A stretch of DNA of 60,155 nucleotides, taken from Caulobacter sp. 17J65-9 (GTDB lineage Bacteria; Pseudomonadota; Alphaproteobacteria; Caulobacterales; Caulobacteraceae). The number at the start of each line of letters is the position of its first letter. Positions within the stretch are counted from its first letter, which is position 1. The DNA lies in assembly GCF_010975005.1 (NCBI RefSeq), contig NZ_JAAIVC010000007.1, positions 1 through 60,155 on the forward strand, given 5' to 3'. Below are positions 38,874 to 48,211 of the stretch, in pieces. A program made the translations under genes and the position numbers. The notes under the pieces were generated by a model, which saw nothing but the letters and a program-made list of their open reading frames with translations, did no database searches and had not been told where the DNA came from.

Positions 38874-39692
38874 ATGTCAGACTCTGTGGACTTCAAAGGC
38901 CGCGTCCTGATCGTGGCGGGATCGGATTCCGGCGGCGGCGCCGGCATCCAGGCCGACATCAAGTCCGTGACCGCGCTGGGCGGCTTCGCGGCCACCGCCG
39001 TTACGGCCATCACCGTGCAGGACACCCTGGGCGTCCACGGCGTGCACCCCATTCCCCTGGACGTGATCGAGGCCCAGGCGCGCGTCGTGCTGGACGACAT
39101 CGGCGCCGACGCGATCAAGACCGGCATGCTGGCCACGGTCGAGGTGGTCGAGCTGGTCGCCCGCCTGCTGGACGGACCGGCGCACGGCGTGCCGGCGGTG
39201 ATCGACCCGGTGATGATCGCCAAGGGCGGCTCGCCGCTGCTGGAGAGCCGCGCCGTGGAGGCGGTGCGCAGCCTGCTGGTCCCGCGCGCCGCCCTGCTGA
39301 CCCCCAACGCGCCGGAGGCCGAGGCCCTGACCGGGCTGAGCGTCGCCTCGCTGGACGACCAGCGCCGCGTCGGCGAGCGGCTGCTGGAGCTGGGCGCCCA
39401 CGCCGTGCTGATGAAGGGCGGCCACGTGCCGGGCGAGCTGGTGGTGGACGTTCTGGTCACCCCCGCCGGCGAGACCACCTTCGAAGGCGAGCGGCTGGAC
39501 ACCCGCAACACCCACGGCACCGGCTGCACCCTGGCCTCGGCCTGCGCGGCCGGTTTGGCCCAGGGCCTGCACCTGACCGAGGCGGTCGCCAACGCCTGGG
39601 CCTACACGGCCGAGGCCATCCGACGCGCGCCGGGCCTGGGCAAGGGCCACGGCCCGCTGGACCACGCCTGGCCGCTGCGCGACGCGCGATGA
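38874..39692 (+). CDS. thiD: Hydroxymethylpyrimidine/phosphomethylpyrimidine kinase
   Basis: A 272-residue ribokinase-fold enzyme that phosphorylates HMP twice for thiamine synthesis. AGSDSGGGAGIQAD at about 15-28 and the anion-hole HGTGCTLASA near 208 are clear. It overlaps the next gene by ATGA. No TPP riboswitch is visible in the 65 bases before it. Confidence 0.95.
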   Translation: MSDSVDFKGRVLIVAGSDSGGGAGIQADIKSVTALGGFAATAVTAITVQDTLGVHGVHPIPLDVIEAQARVVLDDIGADAIKTGMLATVEVVELVARLLDGPAHGVPAVIDPVMIAKGGSPLLESRAVEAVRSLLVPRAALLTPNAPEAEALTGLSVASLDDQRRVGERLLELGAHAVLMKGGHVPGELVVDVLVTPAGETTFEGERLDTRNTHGTGCTLASACAAGLAQGLHLTEAVANAWAYTAEAIRRAPGLGKGHGPLDHAWPLRDAR

Positions 39693-40261
39693 GCGCCGAG
39701 CTGGAAGGGCGGCTGGCCGACCTGGTGCGCGCCAGCCCGCGGCTGATGCACGTGCTGCGCACGGTGCGGGGCCTCGACCTGCCCGACTGGCTTATCTTCT
39801 CCGGCGCGGTCTACCAGACCGTCTGGAACGCCCTGACCGGCCGCGACCCGGACTATGGGGTGAAGGATTACGACGTCGGCTACTTCGATCCGGACACCTC
39901 GTGGGACGCCGAGGACGTGTTCATCAAGCGGGCGTCGGCGGCCTTCGCCGAGCCGCTGGCGGACATGGTCGAGCTGCGCAACCAGGCGCGCGTGCACCTG
40001 TGGTTCGAGGGCAAGTTCGGCGAGGCCTACACGCCGCTGACCCATACGGCCGAGGCTTTGGAGCGGTTCGTATCGCCGACCTTCGCCGTGGGCGTGCGCC
40101 TGGAGGCGGACGACCGCGTCAGCGTCGCCGCGCCGTTCGGGCTGGAGGACGTCTTCGCGCTACGCCTGCGGCCCAACCCGAACCGGCCGCTCGCGCGCGG
40201 CTGGGCGCCGGCGGTGGCGTCGGCCCGGGCGCGCTGGCCGGAGATCGCCGTCCTGGCCTAG
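39689..40261 (+). CDS. Nucleotidyltransferase-fold protein (DUF925 type)
   Basis: A 190-residue protein with GAVYQTVWN and the pair of acidic residues in VKDYDVGYFD, characteristic of the NTP-transferase-like DUF925 family. Its substrate is unknown. It starts inside the thiD stop (ATGA), so it is translated with thiD. Confidence 0.82.
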   Translation: MSAELEGRLADLVRASPRLMHVLRTVRGLDLPDWLIFSGAVYQTVWNALTGRDPDYGVKDYDVGYFDPDTSWDAEDVFIKRASAAFAEPLADMVELRNQARVHLWFEGKFGEAYTPLTHTAEALERFVSPTFAVGVRLEADDRVSVAAPFGLEDVFALRLRPNPNRPLARGWAPAVASARARWPEIAVLA

Positions 40262-40274
40262 AGGCCTTCTTAGG

Positions 40275-40326
40275 TAGAGCGCGATGGCCGCCGAAACCGG
40301 CGTCCACTTTTGGCTGTCGCGCTCTA
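40275..40326. repeat. Dispersed intergenic palindrome, copy B
   Basis: Perfect 10-bp arms TAGAGCGCGA (40275-40284) and TCGCGCTCTA (40317-40326) around a GCCGAAACCGGCGTCCACTT core. Related to the copy near 8361-8410. It lies between two convergent genes and could act as a transcription terminator for both. Confidence 0.75.
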
Positions 40327-40773
40327 GCGGACGTCTGGCCGGCCGAGCGCGCGGGCGTAGATCTGCGGGTCCAGCCGTTCCATGCCGCGTTCGGCGTTGG
40401 CCGCCGTGAAGCCGAACTGGCGATACAGCTCGTGGGCGTCGCGGGTGGCCAGCGACCAGCGGCGCAGGCCCTGCAGGTCGGCATGGTCGGCGAGATACGC
40501 CATCATCCGCTTGCCCACCCCGCGTCCGCGGGCCGGCGCGTCCACCCAGACGTCGCACAGCCAGGCGAAGGTAGCGCGGTCGGTCACCACGCGCGCGAAG
40601 CCGACCATCTCCCGCCCCTGAAAGGCGCCGACGCACAGCGAGTTCTCCGCCGCGCGCCGGAACACGGCGAAGGGAATGTCCTTGGCCCAGTAGCTTTCGC
40701 CGGAGATCCAGCGGAAGGCGCGGGCCAGGTCGATGCGGGCGCGGTCGTCGGTGAGGATCAACTCGTCGGTCAT
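40324..40773 (-). CDS. GNAT-family N-acetyltransferase
   Basis: A 149-residue acetyltransferase. The acetyl-CoA loop is in the form [13 protein letters not shown] after strand WLCDVWV, and the C-terminal LYRQFGFT helix is typical. The substrate is not deducible. The ATG at 40773 starts the core fold; an upstream extension lacks similarity. Convergent with the DUF925 gene, with the palindrome between them. Confidence 0.88.
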   Translation of the reverse strand: MTDELILTDDRARIDLARAFRWISGESYWAKDIPFAVFRRAAENSLCVGAFQGREMVGFARVVTDRATFAWLCDVWVDAPARGRGVGKRMMAYLADHADLQGLRRWSLATRDAHELYRQFGFTAANAERGMERLDPQIYARALGRPDVR

Positions 40774-40911
40774 GGAACGGGGCCTACCGCGGCCGCTCCC
40801 TTGGCGCCACCGCCCTCGTCGCAGGTGCGGCGCAATTGAACTGTGCGCGCGCGGCCTCACTATGGCCGCGAAGCCGCCGCCTGATGCCGGCGGCAATCGT
40901 GAGGGGCCCAG

Positions 40912-41454
40912 ATGTATCTGATCGTTCTCGCCGCGCTGGCCGGCCTCGCCGCCACGCCTGCGAACGCTCCGGCCCCGATCGCGGCGCCTTCCCCGGCGCC
41001 CGCGCCCGCAGTGGAGGCCGCCTCGTCCGTGGTCGCCGCGCCGACGCCGCGCAACAGCTGGGTGATCGTCGCCGCCGACGCGACCGGCGGCGCCGCCTAC
41101 GACGCCGGCTCGATCCGCCGCGCGCCGGACGGAAACTCAGCCCAGATCGCCACCCTGTTCGCCACCAAGGCACCGATGTCGCGCGACGGCGCGCCGGTCC
41201 ACTTCCTGGTCGCCAACAACGAGTACGACTGCACCCAGCCGCGCCGGCGCGAGGGCGCGGTGCTGGGGCTGGACGCGAGCGGCAAGCCGGTCGCCTCGGA
41301 GGAGACGGTCGGCGAGTGGCAGGCGGTCGAGCCGAAGTCGACCGAGGCCGGCTTCCAGGCCCTGGCCTGCAAGGGCGCGACGCCCGACGCCAAACTGGCC
41401 GAGGGCCCGCTGAAAGACATCGTGGCCGAGTTCCAGAAGCGCTTCGCCAAGTAA
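40912..41454 (+). CDS. Exported protein resembling surface-adhesin E family
   Basis: A 180-residue protein with a short hydrophobic signal ([19 protein letters not shown]), a Pro/Ala linker (about 20-46) and a compact domain of about 130 residues. The domain carries [33 protein letters not shown] and a late ALACKG, with two Cys spaced like the adhesin-E family. The match is by pattern memory only. It is divergent from the GNAT gene. Confidence 0.65.
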   Translation: MYLIVLAALAGLAATPANAPAPIAAPSPAPAPAVEAASSVVAAPTPRNSWVIVAADATGGAAYDAGSIRRAPDGNSAQIATLFATKAPMSRDGAPVHFLVANNEYDCTQPRRREGAVLGLDASGKPVASEETVGEWQAVEPKSTEAGFQALACKGATPDAKLAEGPLKDIVAEFQKRFAK

Positions 41455-41477
41455 CGCCGCAATGCTATGGCGCGGGC

Positions 41478-42287
41478 ATGCGCCAGTGGACTGTCGACGC
41501 CTTCGCCGCCGCCCCCTTCCGCGGCAATCCGGCCTGCGTGGTCGAGCCGTTCGAGGCCTGGCCCGACGACGCCTGGATGCAGGCGCTGGCCAAGGAGAAC
41601 AACCAGGCCGAGACGGCCTTCCTGCTGAAGACCGACCTGCCCGACCGGTTCGGCCTGCGTTGGTTCACCCCGGGGATGGAGGTGCCGCTGTGCGGGCACG
41701 CGACCCTGGGGTCGGCCCACGTGCTGTTCGCCGAGCTGGGCGTGGACGCCGAGGCCCTGACCTTCGACAGCCGCTCCGGGCCGCTGATCGTGCGCCGCTC
41801 GGCCGACGGCTACGAAATGGACTTCCCGGCCGATCCCCCGCGGCGCACCAACGTCCCGGCCGGTCTGGCCGAGGCGCTGCGCGTGGCGCCGGTGGAAGTC
41901 TGGGCCGGCGCCTATCTGATCGCGGTGCTGGACAGTGCGGCGACGGTGCGCGGGCTCGATCCCGACATCGCCGCGCTGAACCGGATCGCCGGCGAGGCCA
42001 CGGGCGGACCCGGCAACATCGTGGTCGCCGCCCTGTCGGACGATGCGGCCTTCGACGTGATCGACCGGTTCTTCGCGCCGGGCTCGGGCGTGGCGGAGGA
42101 CCCGGCCACGGGCTCGGCCCACTGCATCCTGGCGCCGCTCTACACCGACAAGCTGGGCCGGCCCGAGGTTCGCTTCCTGCAGGCCTTCCCGGGCCGGGGC
42201 GGGGAGATCTCCACCGCCATGCGCGGCGAACGGGTGCTGCTGCGCGGCCAGGCGGTCACGGTCATCGAGAGCCGGCTGCGGCTCTGA
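41478..42287 (+). CDS. PhzF-family isomerase/epimerase
   Basis: A 269-residue two-lobed protein of the diaminopimelate-epimerase-like fold. Landmarks: FRGNPACVV, the catalytic Glu in [29 protein letters not shown] and the mirrored [10 protein letters not shown]. No phenazine genes are near, so a general isomerase role is more likely. Start ATG at 41478, 23 bases after the previous stop. Confidence 0.93.
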   Translation: MRQWTVDAFAAAPFRGNPACVVEPFEAWPDDAWMQALAKENNQAETAFLLKTDLPDRFGLRWFTPGMEVPLCGHATLGSAHVLFAELGVDAEALTFDSRSGPLIVRRSADGYEMDFPADPPRRTNVPAGLAEALRVAPVEVWAGAYLIAVLDSAATVRGLDPDIAALNRIAGEATGGPGNIVVAALSDDAAFDVIDRFFAPGSGVAEDPATGSAHCILAPLYTDKLGRPEVRFLQAFPGRGGEISTAMRGERVLLRGQAVTVIESRLRL

Positions 42288-42289
42288 AA

Positions 42290-42321
42290 TGAAAACCGCC
42301 GCGGTGGGGAGACCGCGGCGG
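42290..42321 (-). terminator. Terminator of the exported coil protein gene
   Basis: A 10-bp stem (42296-42305 with 42312-42321). On the minus strand it is followed by TTTTCATTTC. Confidence 0.75.
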
Positions 42322-42358
42322 CGCTCAGTTCGAAGGGCTTAAGCCCAGGGGATTCCGA

Positions 42359-42727
42359 TCAGGGGCGGCCGCGACGGTCGTAGCGGTCGTCGTGGTAGCC
42401 GCCGCGGCCGTCACGGTCGTTGCGCTCGACCTTGATGCGGGCGCTCAGGCGATCGAAGCGGGCGTCGAGGTCGCGACGTTCCCACTGCTCCAGGCGGTGG
42501 TTGGTCTGGCGATAGCGGGCTTCGAGGCGGGCGATCTGGTTGAACTCGGCGCGCAGGCTTCGGGCTTCGTTGCGGCTCAGCGAGCCGTTGCGCACGCCGA
42601 CGTCGATGCGCTGGTCGAGGCGGGCCTGACGCTCGTTGATCGACTGCCAACCGCCGGGGGCGGCCAGGACCGGGGCGGCGGTGGCCAGGGCGGACACAAA
42701 CAGGACGGACGCGAGAACCTTCTTCAT
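42359..42727 (-). CDS. Exported basic helical protein, unknown
   Basis: A 122-residue protein. Signal peptide MKKVLASVLF to VLAAP, then a helical region rich in Arg and Glu (INERQARLDQRIDVG, SLSRNEARSLRAEF, YRQTNHRLEQWER) and a Gly/Asp/Arg/Tyr tail. It looks like small periplasmic proteins with calcium- or nickel-responsive helical repeats, but I do not recognise a family. AAGGAGT precedes the ATG at 42727. Confidence 0.72.
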   Translation of the reverse strand: MKKVLASVLFVSALATAAPVLAAPGGWQSINERQARLDQRIDVGVRNGSLSRNEARSLRAEFNQIARLEARYRQTNHRLEQWERRDLDARFDRLSARIKVERNDRDGRGGYHDDRYDRRGRP

Positions 42728-42855
42728 GGGTCTACTCCTTCGGATCGGGCCGCCTCCGTGGCGGCTTCGAGAGCAGATGACCACGGTGCGGCTGACCCGA
42801 ACCTGAACCCGCATAGTCAGCTTACGTTCAGATTTCTCCGGTCGGCGAAAAGAGA

Positions 42856-42885
42856 AAGGCCCCGGCGGTGGTCCGCCGGGGCCTT
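42856..42885 (-). terminator. Terminator of the chemoreceptor gene
   Basis: A 13-bp perfect stem (42856-42868 with 42873-42885) with loop TGGT, then TCTCTTTTC on the minus strand. Confidence 0.85.
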
Positions 42886-42909
42886 CTCATTTCCGCGCCT
42901 TTGGGGCGA

Positions 42910-44862
42910 TCAGAAGTCTTCCCAACCCTCGTCCGGGGCGTAGGCCAGCTTGGCGGCCGTGGCCGCGCGCCCGGCGCCCGCCCGCATGACCGGAGCCTGC
43001 GGAGCCGGGCGGCGCATGTCGGCGGCCGGGGCGCGCGGCGCGGTGCGCTGACGGGCTTCCAGGCCGTTGACGCGGAACTGGGCCACCAGGCGGGACAGCT
43101 CGCCGGCTTCCTGGGCCAGCGAGGCGGTCGCGGCGGTGGTCTCCTCGACCATGGCGGCGTTCTGCTGGGTGGCGCGGTCCATCTCGTTGACCGCGGTGTT
43201 CACCTCGGCCAGGCCCGACGCCTGCTCGCGCGCCGAGGCGGCGATCTCGGCGACGACGCCGTTGATCTCGATGACCCGGGCGACGATGCGCTCCAGCGTC
43301 TTGCCGGTCTCGCCGACCAGCGACACGCCCTGCTCGACCTGGGTCGAGGAGGCCGAGATCAGCGACTTGATCTCCTTGGCGGCTTCGGCCGAACGCTGGG
43401 CCAGGGCGCGCACTTCCGAGGCCACGACCGCGAAGCCCTTGCCGGCGTCGCCGGCGCGGGCCGCTTCCACGCCGGCGTTCAGCGCCAGCAGGTTGGTCTG
43501 GAAGGCGATCTCGTCGATCACGCCGATGATCTGGCTGATCTGGCGCGAGGAGGCGTTGATCGCGCTCATGGCTTCGACCGTGCGGCCCACGACTTCACGC
43601 GACTGCTCGGCGTCGACCTTGGCGGTCTCCACCGCTTCGCGGGCGTGCGAGGCGCCCTCGGCGGTGCCGTTGACCGTGGCGGTGATCTGTTCGACCGCGG
43701 CGGCGGTCTGCTCCAGGGTCGCGGCCTGGTGCTCGGTGCGGCGCGACAGGTCCGAGGCGGCTTCCGACAGCTCGCCGGTGCCCGACTGGATGTTCGAGGT
43801 CGCCGCGGTGATGGTGCGGATGGTCTGTTCCAGCTGGCCGACGGCGGCGTTGAAGTCGCCGCGCAGCTTGTCGTAGTCGCCGTCGAACTGATCGTTCAGG
43901 CGGAAGGTCAGGTCGCCGGAGGCCAGCTTCTCCAGGCCCTGGGCCAGGGAGTTGACCACGAAGGCCTGGGACTCGGCCGAGGCGGCGGCGGTCTGCTCGT
44001 CCACGCGGCGCTTGGCTTCCGCCGCGGCGCGTTCGCTGTCCTGCTGGGCCTTCAGTTCGGCCAGGTTGCGCTGGTTGTCGCGGAACACCACCAGCGAGCT
44101 GACGACGGCGCCCAGCTCGTCCTTGCGCTGCAGGCGGTCCAGCTCGACGCGGTCGTCGCCGCGGGCCAGGGCCTCGGTGGCGGCGGCGATGCGGCGGACT
44201 TCACGGCGCAGGTTCAGCACCAGGAAGGTCGCGATGCCGCCCACGGTCAGCAGGGTCAGCACGGCGCCGATGATCATCAGGCCGACCGCGCCTTCGGCGC
44301 TTTCCAGGCTGTGCGCGGCGCGCTTGTCGGTGGCGGCCTGAGCCGAGCTCACGACCTTGCCGAGCGTCTTGTTCATCGCCTTGTAGCTGTCTTCGAAGGC
44401 GCTGAGGTAGCTGCTGGCCATGCCGACATCGACGTCGAGCATGCCTTCCACCATCTCGATCCCGCTGCGGCAGTCGGAGAGGTCCTTGCGCAGCTGGGTG
44501 ATGGCTTTTTTCTGGTCGGCCGGCGAGCTGGCCTCGAGCGACTTCAGGTCCTTGTCGATGCCGTCCATCTGGGCGAGCAGCGCCTTCATGCGCGCGCCGG
44601 TTTGGCCTTCATCGGTGGCGGTCGCCTTCTTGGTCATGGCGGCGTAGAGCTCGCCGTTGACGGCGGTGATCCGCTCCGAGATGTCCTTCAGCTTCAGGCT
44701 GCGGGGCATGTCGGTCTGGACGACGCCGGCCAGCTCGGCCGACTGGGACTTCTGGGTCCAAACCGCGCCGCCGGCCATGGCGGCGAGCATGACGACTGCG
44801 AAAGCGGGCGCAAAGCCGACCTTCACGATCAAAGGCAGGTCGGCGAGCCGTACCAGACGCAT
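42910..44862 (-). CDS. Methyl-accepting chemotaxis protein
   Basis: A 650-residue receptor. Transmembrane helices at about 13-35 and 193-216 bracket a helical periplasmic domain of roughly 155 residues. A HAMP region and a second HAMP-like segment follow, then the signalling tip ([21 protein letters not shown]) and flanking methylation helices. The last residues are EGWEDF, a WxxF-type tether for CheR/CheB, following a Pro/Ala-rich flexible tail. No che genes are adjacent. The ligand is unknown. Confidence 0.95.
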   Translation of the reverse strand: MRLVRLADLPLIVKVGFAPAFAVVMLAAMAGGAVWTQKSQSAELAGVVQTDMPRSLKLKDISERITAVNGELYAAMTKKATATDEGQTGARMKALLAQMDGIDKDLKSLEASSPADQKKAITQLRKDLSDCRSGIEMVEGMLDVDVGMASSYLSAFEDSYKAMNKTLGKVVSSAQAATDKRAAHSLESAEGAVGLMIIGAVLTLLTVGGIATFLVLNLRREVRRIAAATEALARGDDRVELDRLQRKDELGAVVSSLVVFRDNQRNLAELKAQQDSERAAAEAKRRVDEQTAAASAESQAFVVNSLAQGLEKLASGDLTFRLNDQFDGDYDKLRGDFNAAVGQLEQTIRTITAATSNIQSGTGELSEAASDLSRRTEHQAATLEQTAAAVEQITATVNGTAEGASHAREAVETAKVDAEQSREVVGRTVEAMSAINASSRQISQIIGVIDEIAFQTNLLALNAGVEAARAGDAGKGFAVVASEVRALAQRSAEAAKEIKSLISASSTQVEQGVSLVGETGKTLERIVARVIEINGVVAEIAASAREQASGLAEVNTAVNEMDRATQQNAAMVEETTAATASLAQEAGELSRLVAQFRVNGLEARQRTAPRAPAADMRRPAPQAPVMRAGAGRAATAAKLAYAPDEGWEDF

Positions 44863-45061
44863 AATTTCTTCTCCCCCCGGTGAGCCGCGCGCGAGCGACT
44901 CTAGGATTTCAGGGAGGACTTAACCCTAACATCCCTAACGAATTCATACCTCCGTTAGGCATAAATTGCCGTGAAATGGCCGCGTTGCGTCAGGGTTTTT
45001 TTAAGATGACCGTGGCATCCCTCCACTGGAAAGCAACAGCTTCTAGTAGGGGAGCCACATC
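44863..45061. promoter_or_regulatory. Divergent promoter region between chemoreceptor and a small secreted protein
   Basis: A 199-base AT-richer gap. It has CCTAACG (44934-44940) inversely repeated at 44953-44959, with a further CCCTAAC upstream as a direct repeat, and TTAACC at 44921. These are candidate operator sites, and CtrA-like half-sites are possible. Transcription starts cannot be assigned. Confidence 0.4.
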
Positions 45062-45370
45062 ATGAAGAAGTCTATCGTCGCCGGCCTTATCGCCGCCAGT
45101 GCTTTGTTCGCCGGTTCGTCGGTCAACGCTGCCAACTTCCAGGAGCAGATGGACCGTTGTCTGTCGCGCTTCGCCAACACCAAGGACGCCGCCAGCGTGA
45201 TGCTGGAGTGCACCGCCGACGCCGGCAAGCTCTCGGGCTGCAAGGTCGTCGAGGACAGCGCCGCGGGCAAGGGCTTCGACAAGGCCGCCCTGTGCATCGC
45301 CGACGCCCTGCCGATGGGCAGCAAGTCGGGCGTGGTGAAGGTTCCGCTGAAGTTCCCGGGCGGCAACTGA
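45062..45370 (+). CDS. Small secreted protein with TonB-C-like domain
   Basis: A 102-residue protein with signal peptide MKKSIVAGLI to VNAAN. The remaining 75 residues resemble the C-terminal domain of TonB-like proteins: VMLECTADAGKLSGCKVVED, GKGFDKAALC and a final GVVKVPLKF. It has no membrane anchor or proline spacer. Three or four Cys could form disulfides. It could be a free periplasmic adaptor or binding protein; the function is unknown. AGGGGAG precedes the ATG. Strong terminator after. Confidence 0.75.
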   Translation: MKKSIVAGLIAASALFAGSSVNAANFQEQMDRCLSRFANTKDAASVMLECTADAGKLSGCKVVEDSAAGKGFDKAALCIADALPMGSKSGVVKVPLKFPGGN

Positions 45371-45408
45371 TCTGACGCGGCTCTGCCGCGAAGCTGTTAA
45401 GTATGAAG

Positions 45409-45440
45409 GCGCCCCCGCGCGAACGTGCGGGGGCGCTTTT
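45409..45440 (+). terminator. Terminator after the TonB-C-like gene
   Basis: A 10-bp stem GCGCCCCCGC/GCGGGGGCGC (45409-45418 with 45427-45436), followed by TTTT. Confidence 0.9.
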
Positions 45441-45524
45441 CATTTGGCGCGGCCTCTGTCCCTGAGGGGCTCGTGCGCCTAGGTTCAGGCGCAGCCGACT
45501 CTCTCCCCAGGGAACGCCAAAGCC

Positions 45525-46694
45525 ATGAACCCGTCCGCCCAACCCTCGCGTCGGCCCGAGCGGCCGTGGTTCTCGTCCGGCCCGACCGCCAAGCGCCCGG
45601 GCTGGTCGCCCGACGCCCTGGCCGGGGCCCTGGTCGGGCGCGGCATCCGCGCGCCGTCCGCGCTGGCCCGCGTTCAGCAGTCGGTCGACCTGACCCGACA
45701 GGTCCTGGGCATTCCCGACGATTTCCGCGTGGCGCTGATCCCCGGTTCCGACACCGGCGCGGTCGAGGCGGCGCTGTGGAACATGCTGGGCGAGCGCCCG
45801 GTGCAGGTGCTGGACTTCGAAAACTTCGGCCACACCTGGGCCGAGGACGTGGTCAAGCACCTGAAGATCGACGCCGAGGTGCTGAAGGCGCCCTACGGCC
45901 AGGTCCCGGATCTGTCCAAGGTGCGCCCGGACGCCGACCTGGTGTTCCCCTGGAACGGCACGACCTCGGGCGTGCGCATGCCCGGCCCGGGCTTCATCGC
46001 CGCCGACCGGACCGGCCTGACCATCTGCGACGCCACCTCGGCGGCCTTCGCCATGGACCTGCCCTGGGACCGGCTGGACGTGACCACCTTCTCCTTCCAG
46101 AAGGCGCTGGGCGGCGAGGCCGGCATCGGCTTCATGGTGCTGTCGCCCCGCGCGGTCGAGCGGCTGAACACCTTCGATCCCGGCCGCTCGATCCCGAAGG
46201 TCCTGCGCCTGCGCAAGGACGGCCGCGCCGACGAGGCGATCTTCGAAGGCGCGCTGATCAACACCTTCTCCCTGCTGACGGTCGAGGACTGGCTGGACGG
46301 CCTGCGCTGGGCCGCCCGTGTCGGCGGCGTGCCCGAGCTGATCCGCCGCACCCAGTCGAATTTCGAGATTCTGTCCGAGTGGGTGGCGCGCACGCCCTGG
46401 ATCGACTTCCTCGCCGCCGACCCGACGGTCCGGTCGGAGACCTCGGTCTGCCTGCAGTTCGTCGATCCGCGGGTGACCGGCCTGGACGACCAGGAACGCA
46501 CGGCCTTCGTGAAGCGGTTCTGCTCGGCCCTTGAGCGGGAAGGGGTCGCGCTCGACATCGCCGGCCATCGCTCAGCCCCGCCGGGCCTGCGGGTCTGGTG
46601 CGGTTGCACGGTCGACGCGGCCGACGTCGAGGCGCTGACGCCCTGGCTGGACTGGGCTTTCGCGGCCTCGATGGTGGAGCCGCAGCCGGCCTGA
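45525..46694 (+). CDS. serC: Phosphoserine aminotransferase
   Basis: A 389-residue PLP enzyme of serine synthesis. The PLP lysine is in TFSFQKALGGEAG; FENFGHTW, PWNGTTSG and DATSAAFAM form the cofactor site. This is the alphaproteobacterial/archaeal-like SerC type. The ATG at 45525 starts a short disordered N-terminus. serA, often beside serC in relatives, is not adjacent; purA follows after 139 bases. Confidence 0.92.
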   Translation: MNPSAQPSRRPERPWFSSGPTAKRPGWSPDALAGALVGRGIRAPSALARVQQSVDLTRQVLGIPDDFRVALIPGSDTGAVEAALWNMLGERPVQVLDFENFGHTWAEDVVKHLKIDAEVLKAPYGQVPDLSKVRPDADLVFPWNGTTSGVRMPGPGFIAADRTGLTICDATSAAFAMDLPWDRLDVTTFSFQKALGGEAGIGFMVLSPRAVERLNTFDPGRSIPKVLRLRKDGRADEAIFEGALINTFSLLTVEDWLDGLRWAARVGGVPELIRRTQSNFEILSEWVARTPWIDFLAADPTVRSETSVCLQFVDPRVTGLDDQERTAFVKRFCSALEREGVALDIAGHRSAPPGLRVWCGCTVDAADVEALTPWLDWAFAASMVEPQPA

Positions 46695-46833
46695 TCGCCG
46701 CTTCGGTGGACAATAGGGCCGCGACGGGAGGACAGCGGCGCGAGACTGGTCTATAGGCTCGCCCCGCGTGCGCCGCCGGCCCCTGGCCGAGCGGCTCGAC
46801 GTGTGTGGAATTTGATCAGCGATCGGAGCGAAG

Positions 46834-48123
46834 GTGGCGAACGTCGCGGTTGTCGGCGCCCAGTGGGGCGACGAAGGCAAGGGCAAGCTCGTCGACTGGC
46901 TGTCGAACCGGGCGGACGTGGTGGTGCGTTTCCAGGGCGGCCATAACGCCGGCCATACCCTGGTGGTGGGCGACATCACCTACAAGCTCTCGCTGCTGCC
47001 CTCCGGGCTGGTGCAGGGCAAGCCGTCGATCATCGGCAACGGCGTGGTGGTCGACCCCTGGGCCCTGCTGGATGAGATCGGCCGCATCGAGGCCCAGGGC
47101 GTGAAGATCACGCCCGAGGTGCTCAGCCTGGCCGACAACGCCTGCCTGATCCTGCCGATCCACCGCGATCTGGACGCCGCGCGCGAGAAGGCCGCCGGGG
47201 CCGGCAAGATCGGCACCACCGGCCGCGGCATCGGCCCGGCCTACGAAGACAAGGTGGGCCGTCGCGCCGTGCGCGTCGCCGACCTGGCCGACCGCGCCGC
47301 CCTGGAGATCAAGGTCGAGCGCCTGCTCGCGCACCACAACGCGCTGCGCCGCGGGCTGGACCTGCCGGAAGTGGACGGCCCGGGCCTGATCGAAGCCCTG
47401 CTCGAGATCGCGCCGAAGGTGCTGCCGTATTCCCAGCCGGTCTGGCGCGTGCTCGACGCCGCCCACCGCGAGGGCAAGAAGATCCTGTTCGAGGGCGCGC
47501 AGGGCTCGCTGCTCGACGTCGACCACGGCACCTATCCGTTCGTCACCTCGTCCAACACCGTCGCCGGCCAGGCCGCGGCCGGCTCGGGCCTGGGCCCGAG
47601 CGCGGTCGGCTACGTGCTGGGCATTGTGAAGGCCTACACCACCCGCGTGGGCGGCGGCCCGTTCCCGACCGAACTGCACGACGACATCGGCCGCCAGATC
47701 GGCGAGCGCGGGCGCGAGTTCGGCACCGTCACCGGCCGGGCGCGTCGCTGCGGCTGGTTCGACGCGGTGCTGGTGCGCCAGTCGGTGGCCATCAACGGCA
47801 TCCACGGCGTGGCCCTGACCAAGCTGGACGTGCTGGACGGCCTGGAAAAGCTGAAGATCTGCGTCGGCTACCGCGTGGGCGGCCGCACCCTGGACTACCT
47901 GCCGGCCGGCATGAAGGACCAGGCCTCGGTCGAGCCGATCTACGAGGAAATGGACGGCTGGTCGGAGAGCACGGTGGGGGCCCGCTCGTGGGTCGAGCTG
48001 CCGGGGAATGCGGTGAAGTACGTCCGCCGCATCGAGGAGCTGATCGGCGCGCCGGTCGCGCTGCTGTCGACCAGCCCCGAGCGGGACGACACGATTCTGA
48101 TGCGCGACCCCTTCCAGTCGTAA
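46834..48123 (+). CDS. purA: Adenylosuccinate synthetase
   Basis: A 429-residue GTP-dependent enzyme joining IMP and aspartate. Residues 8-18 [11 protein letters not shown] carry the catalytic Asp; the HNAGHT motif and [13 protein letters not shown] follow; the C-terminal RVGG and nucleotide parts are intact. GTG start, with AGCGAAG before it. The last two codons and stop (CAG TCG TAA) are the first unit of a 17-base tandem repeat. Confidence 0.97.
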   Translation: MANVAVVGAQWGDEGKGKLVDWLSNRADVVVRFQGGHNAGHTLVVGDITYKLSLLPSGLVQGKPSIIGNGVVVDPWALLDEIGRIEAQGVKITPEVLSLADNACLILPIHRDLDAAREKAAGAGKIGTTGRGIGPAYEDKVGRRAVRVADLADRAALEIKVERLLAHHNALRRGLDLPEVDGPGLIEALLEIAPKVLPYSQPVWRVLDAAHREGKKILFEGAQGSLLDVDHGTYPFVTSSNTVAGQAAAGSGLGPSAVGYVLGIVKAYTTRVGGGPFPTELHDDIGRQIGERGREFGTVTGRARRCGWFDAVLVRQSVAINGIHGVALTKLDVLDGLEKLKICVGYRVGGRTLDYLPAGMKDQASVEPIYEEMDGWSESTVGARSWVELPGNAVKYVRRIEELIGAPVALLSTSPERDDTILMRDPFQS

Positions 48124-48163
48124 AGGCGGCCCAGTCGCAAAGGCGGGCCAGTCGTAAAGGCCG
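48114..48163 (+). repeat. 17-base tandem repeat across the purA stop
   Basis: Three units at 48114-48130, 48131-48147 and 48148-48163: CCAGTCGTAAAGGCGGC with one or two changes per copy. Unit 1 contains the purA stop. Confidence 0.9.
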
Positions 48164-48211
48164 TCTTTACCGTACGCGGGTATCCCTACGTCCGTGTAAG
48201 GGAGTCTCCCC

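Noticed and set aside
42296-42321. Terminator for the PhzF gene on the plus strand
   Set aside because: No T-run follows on the plus strand; the T-run is on the minus side, so it belongs to the facing gene.
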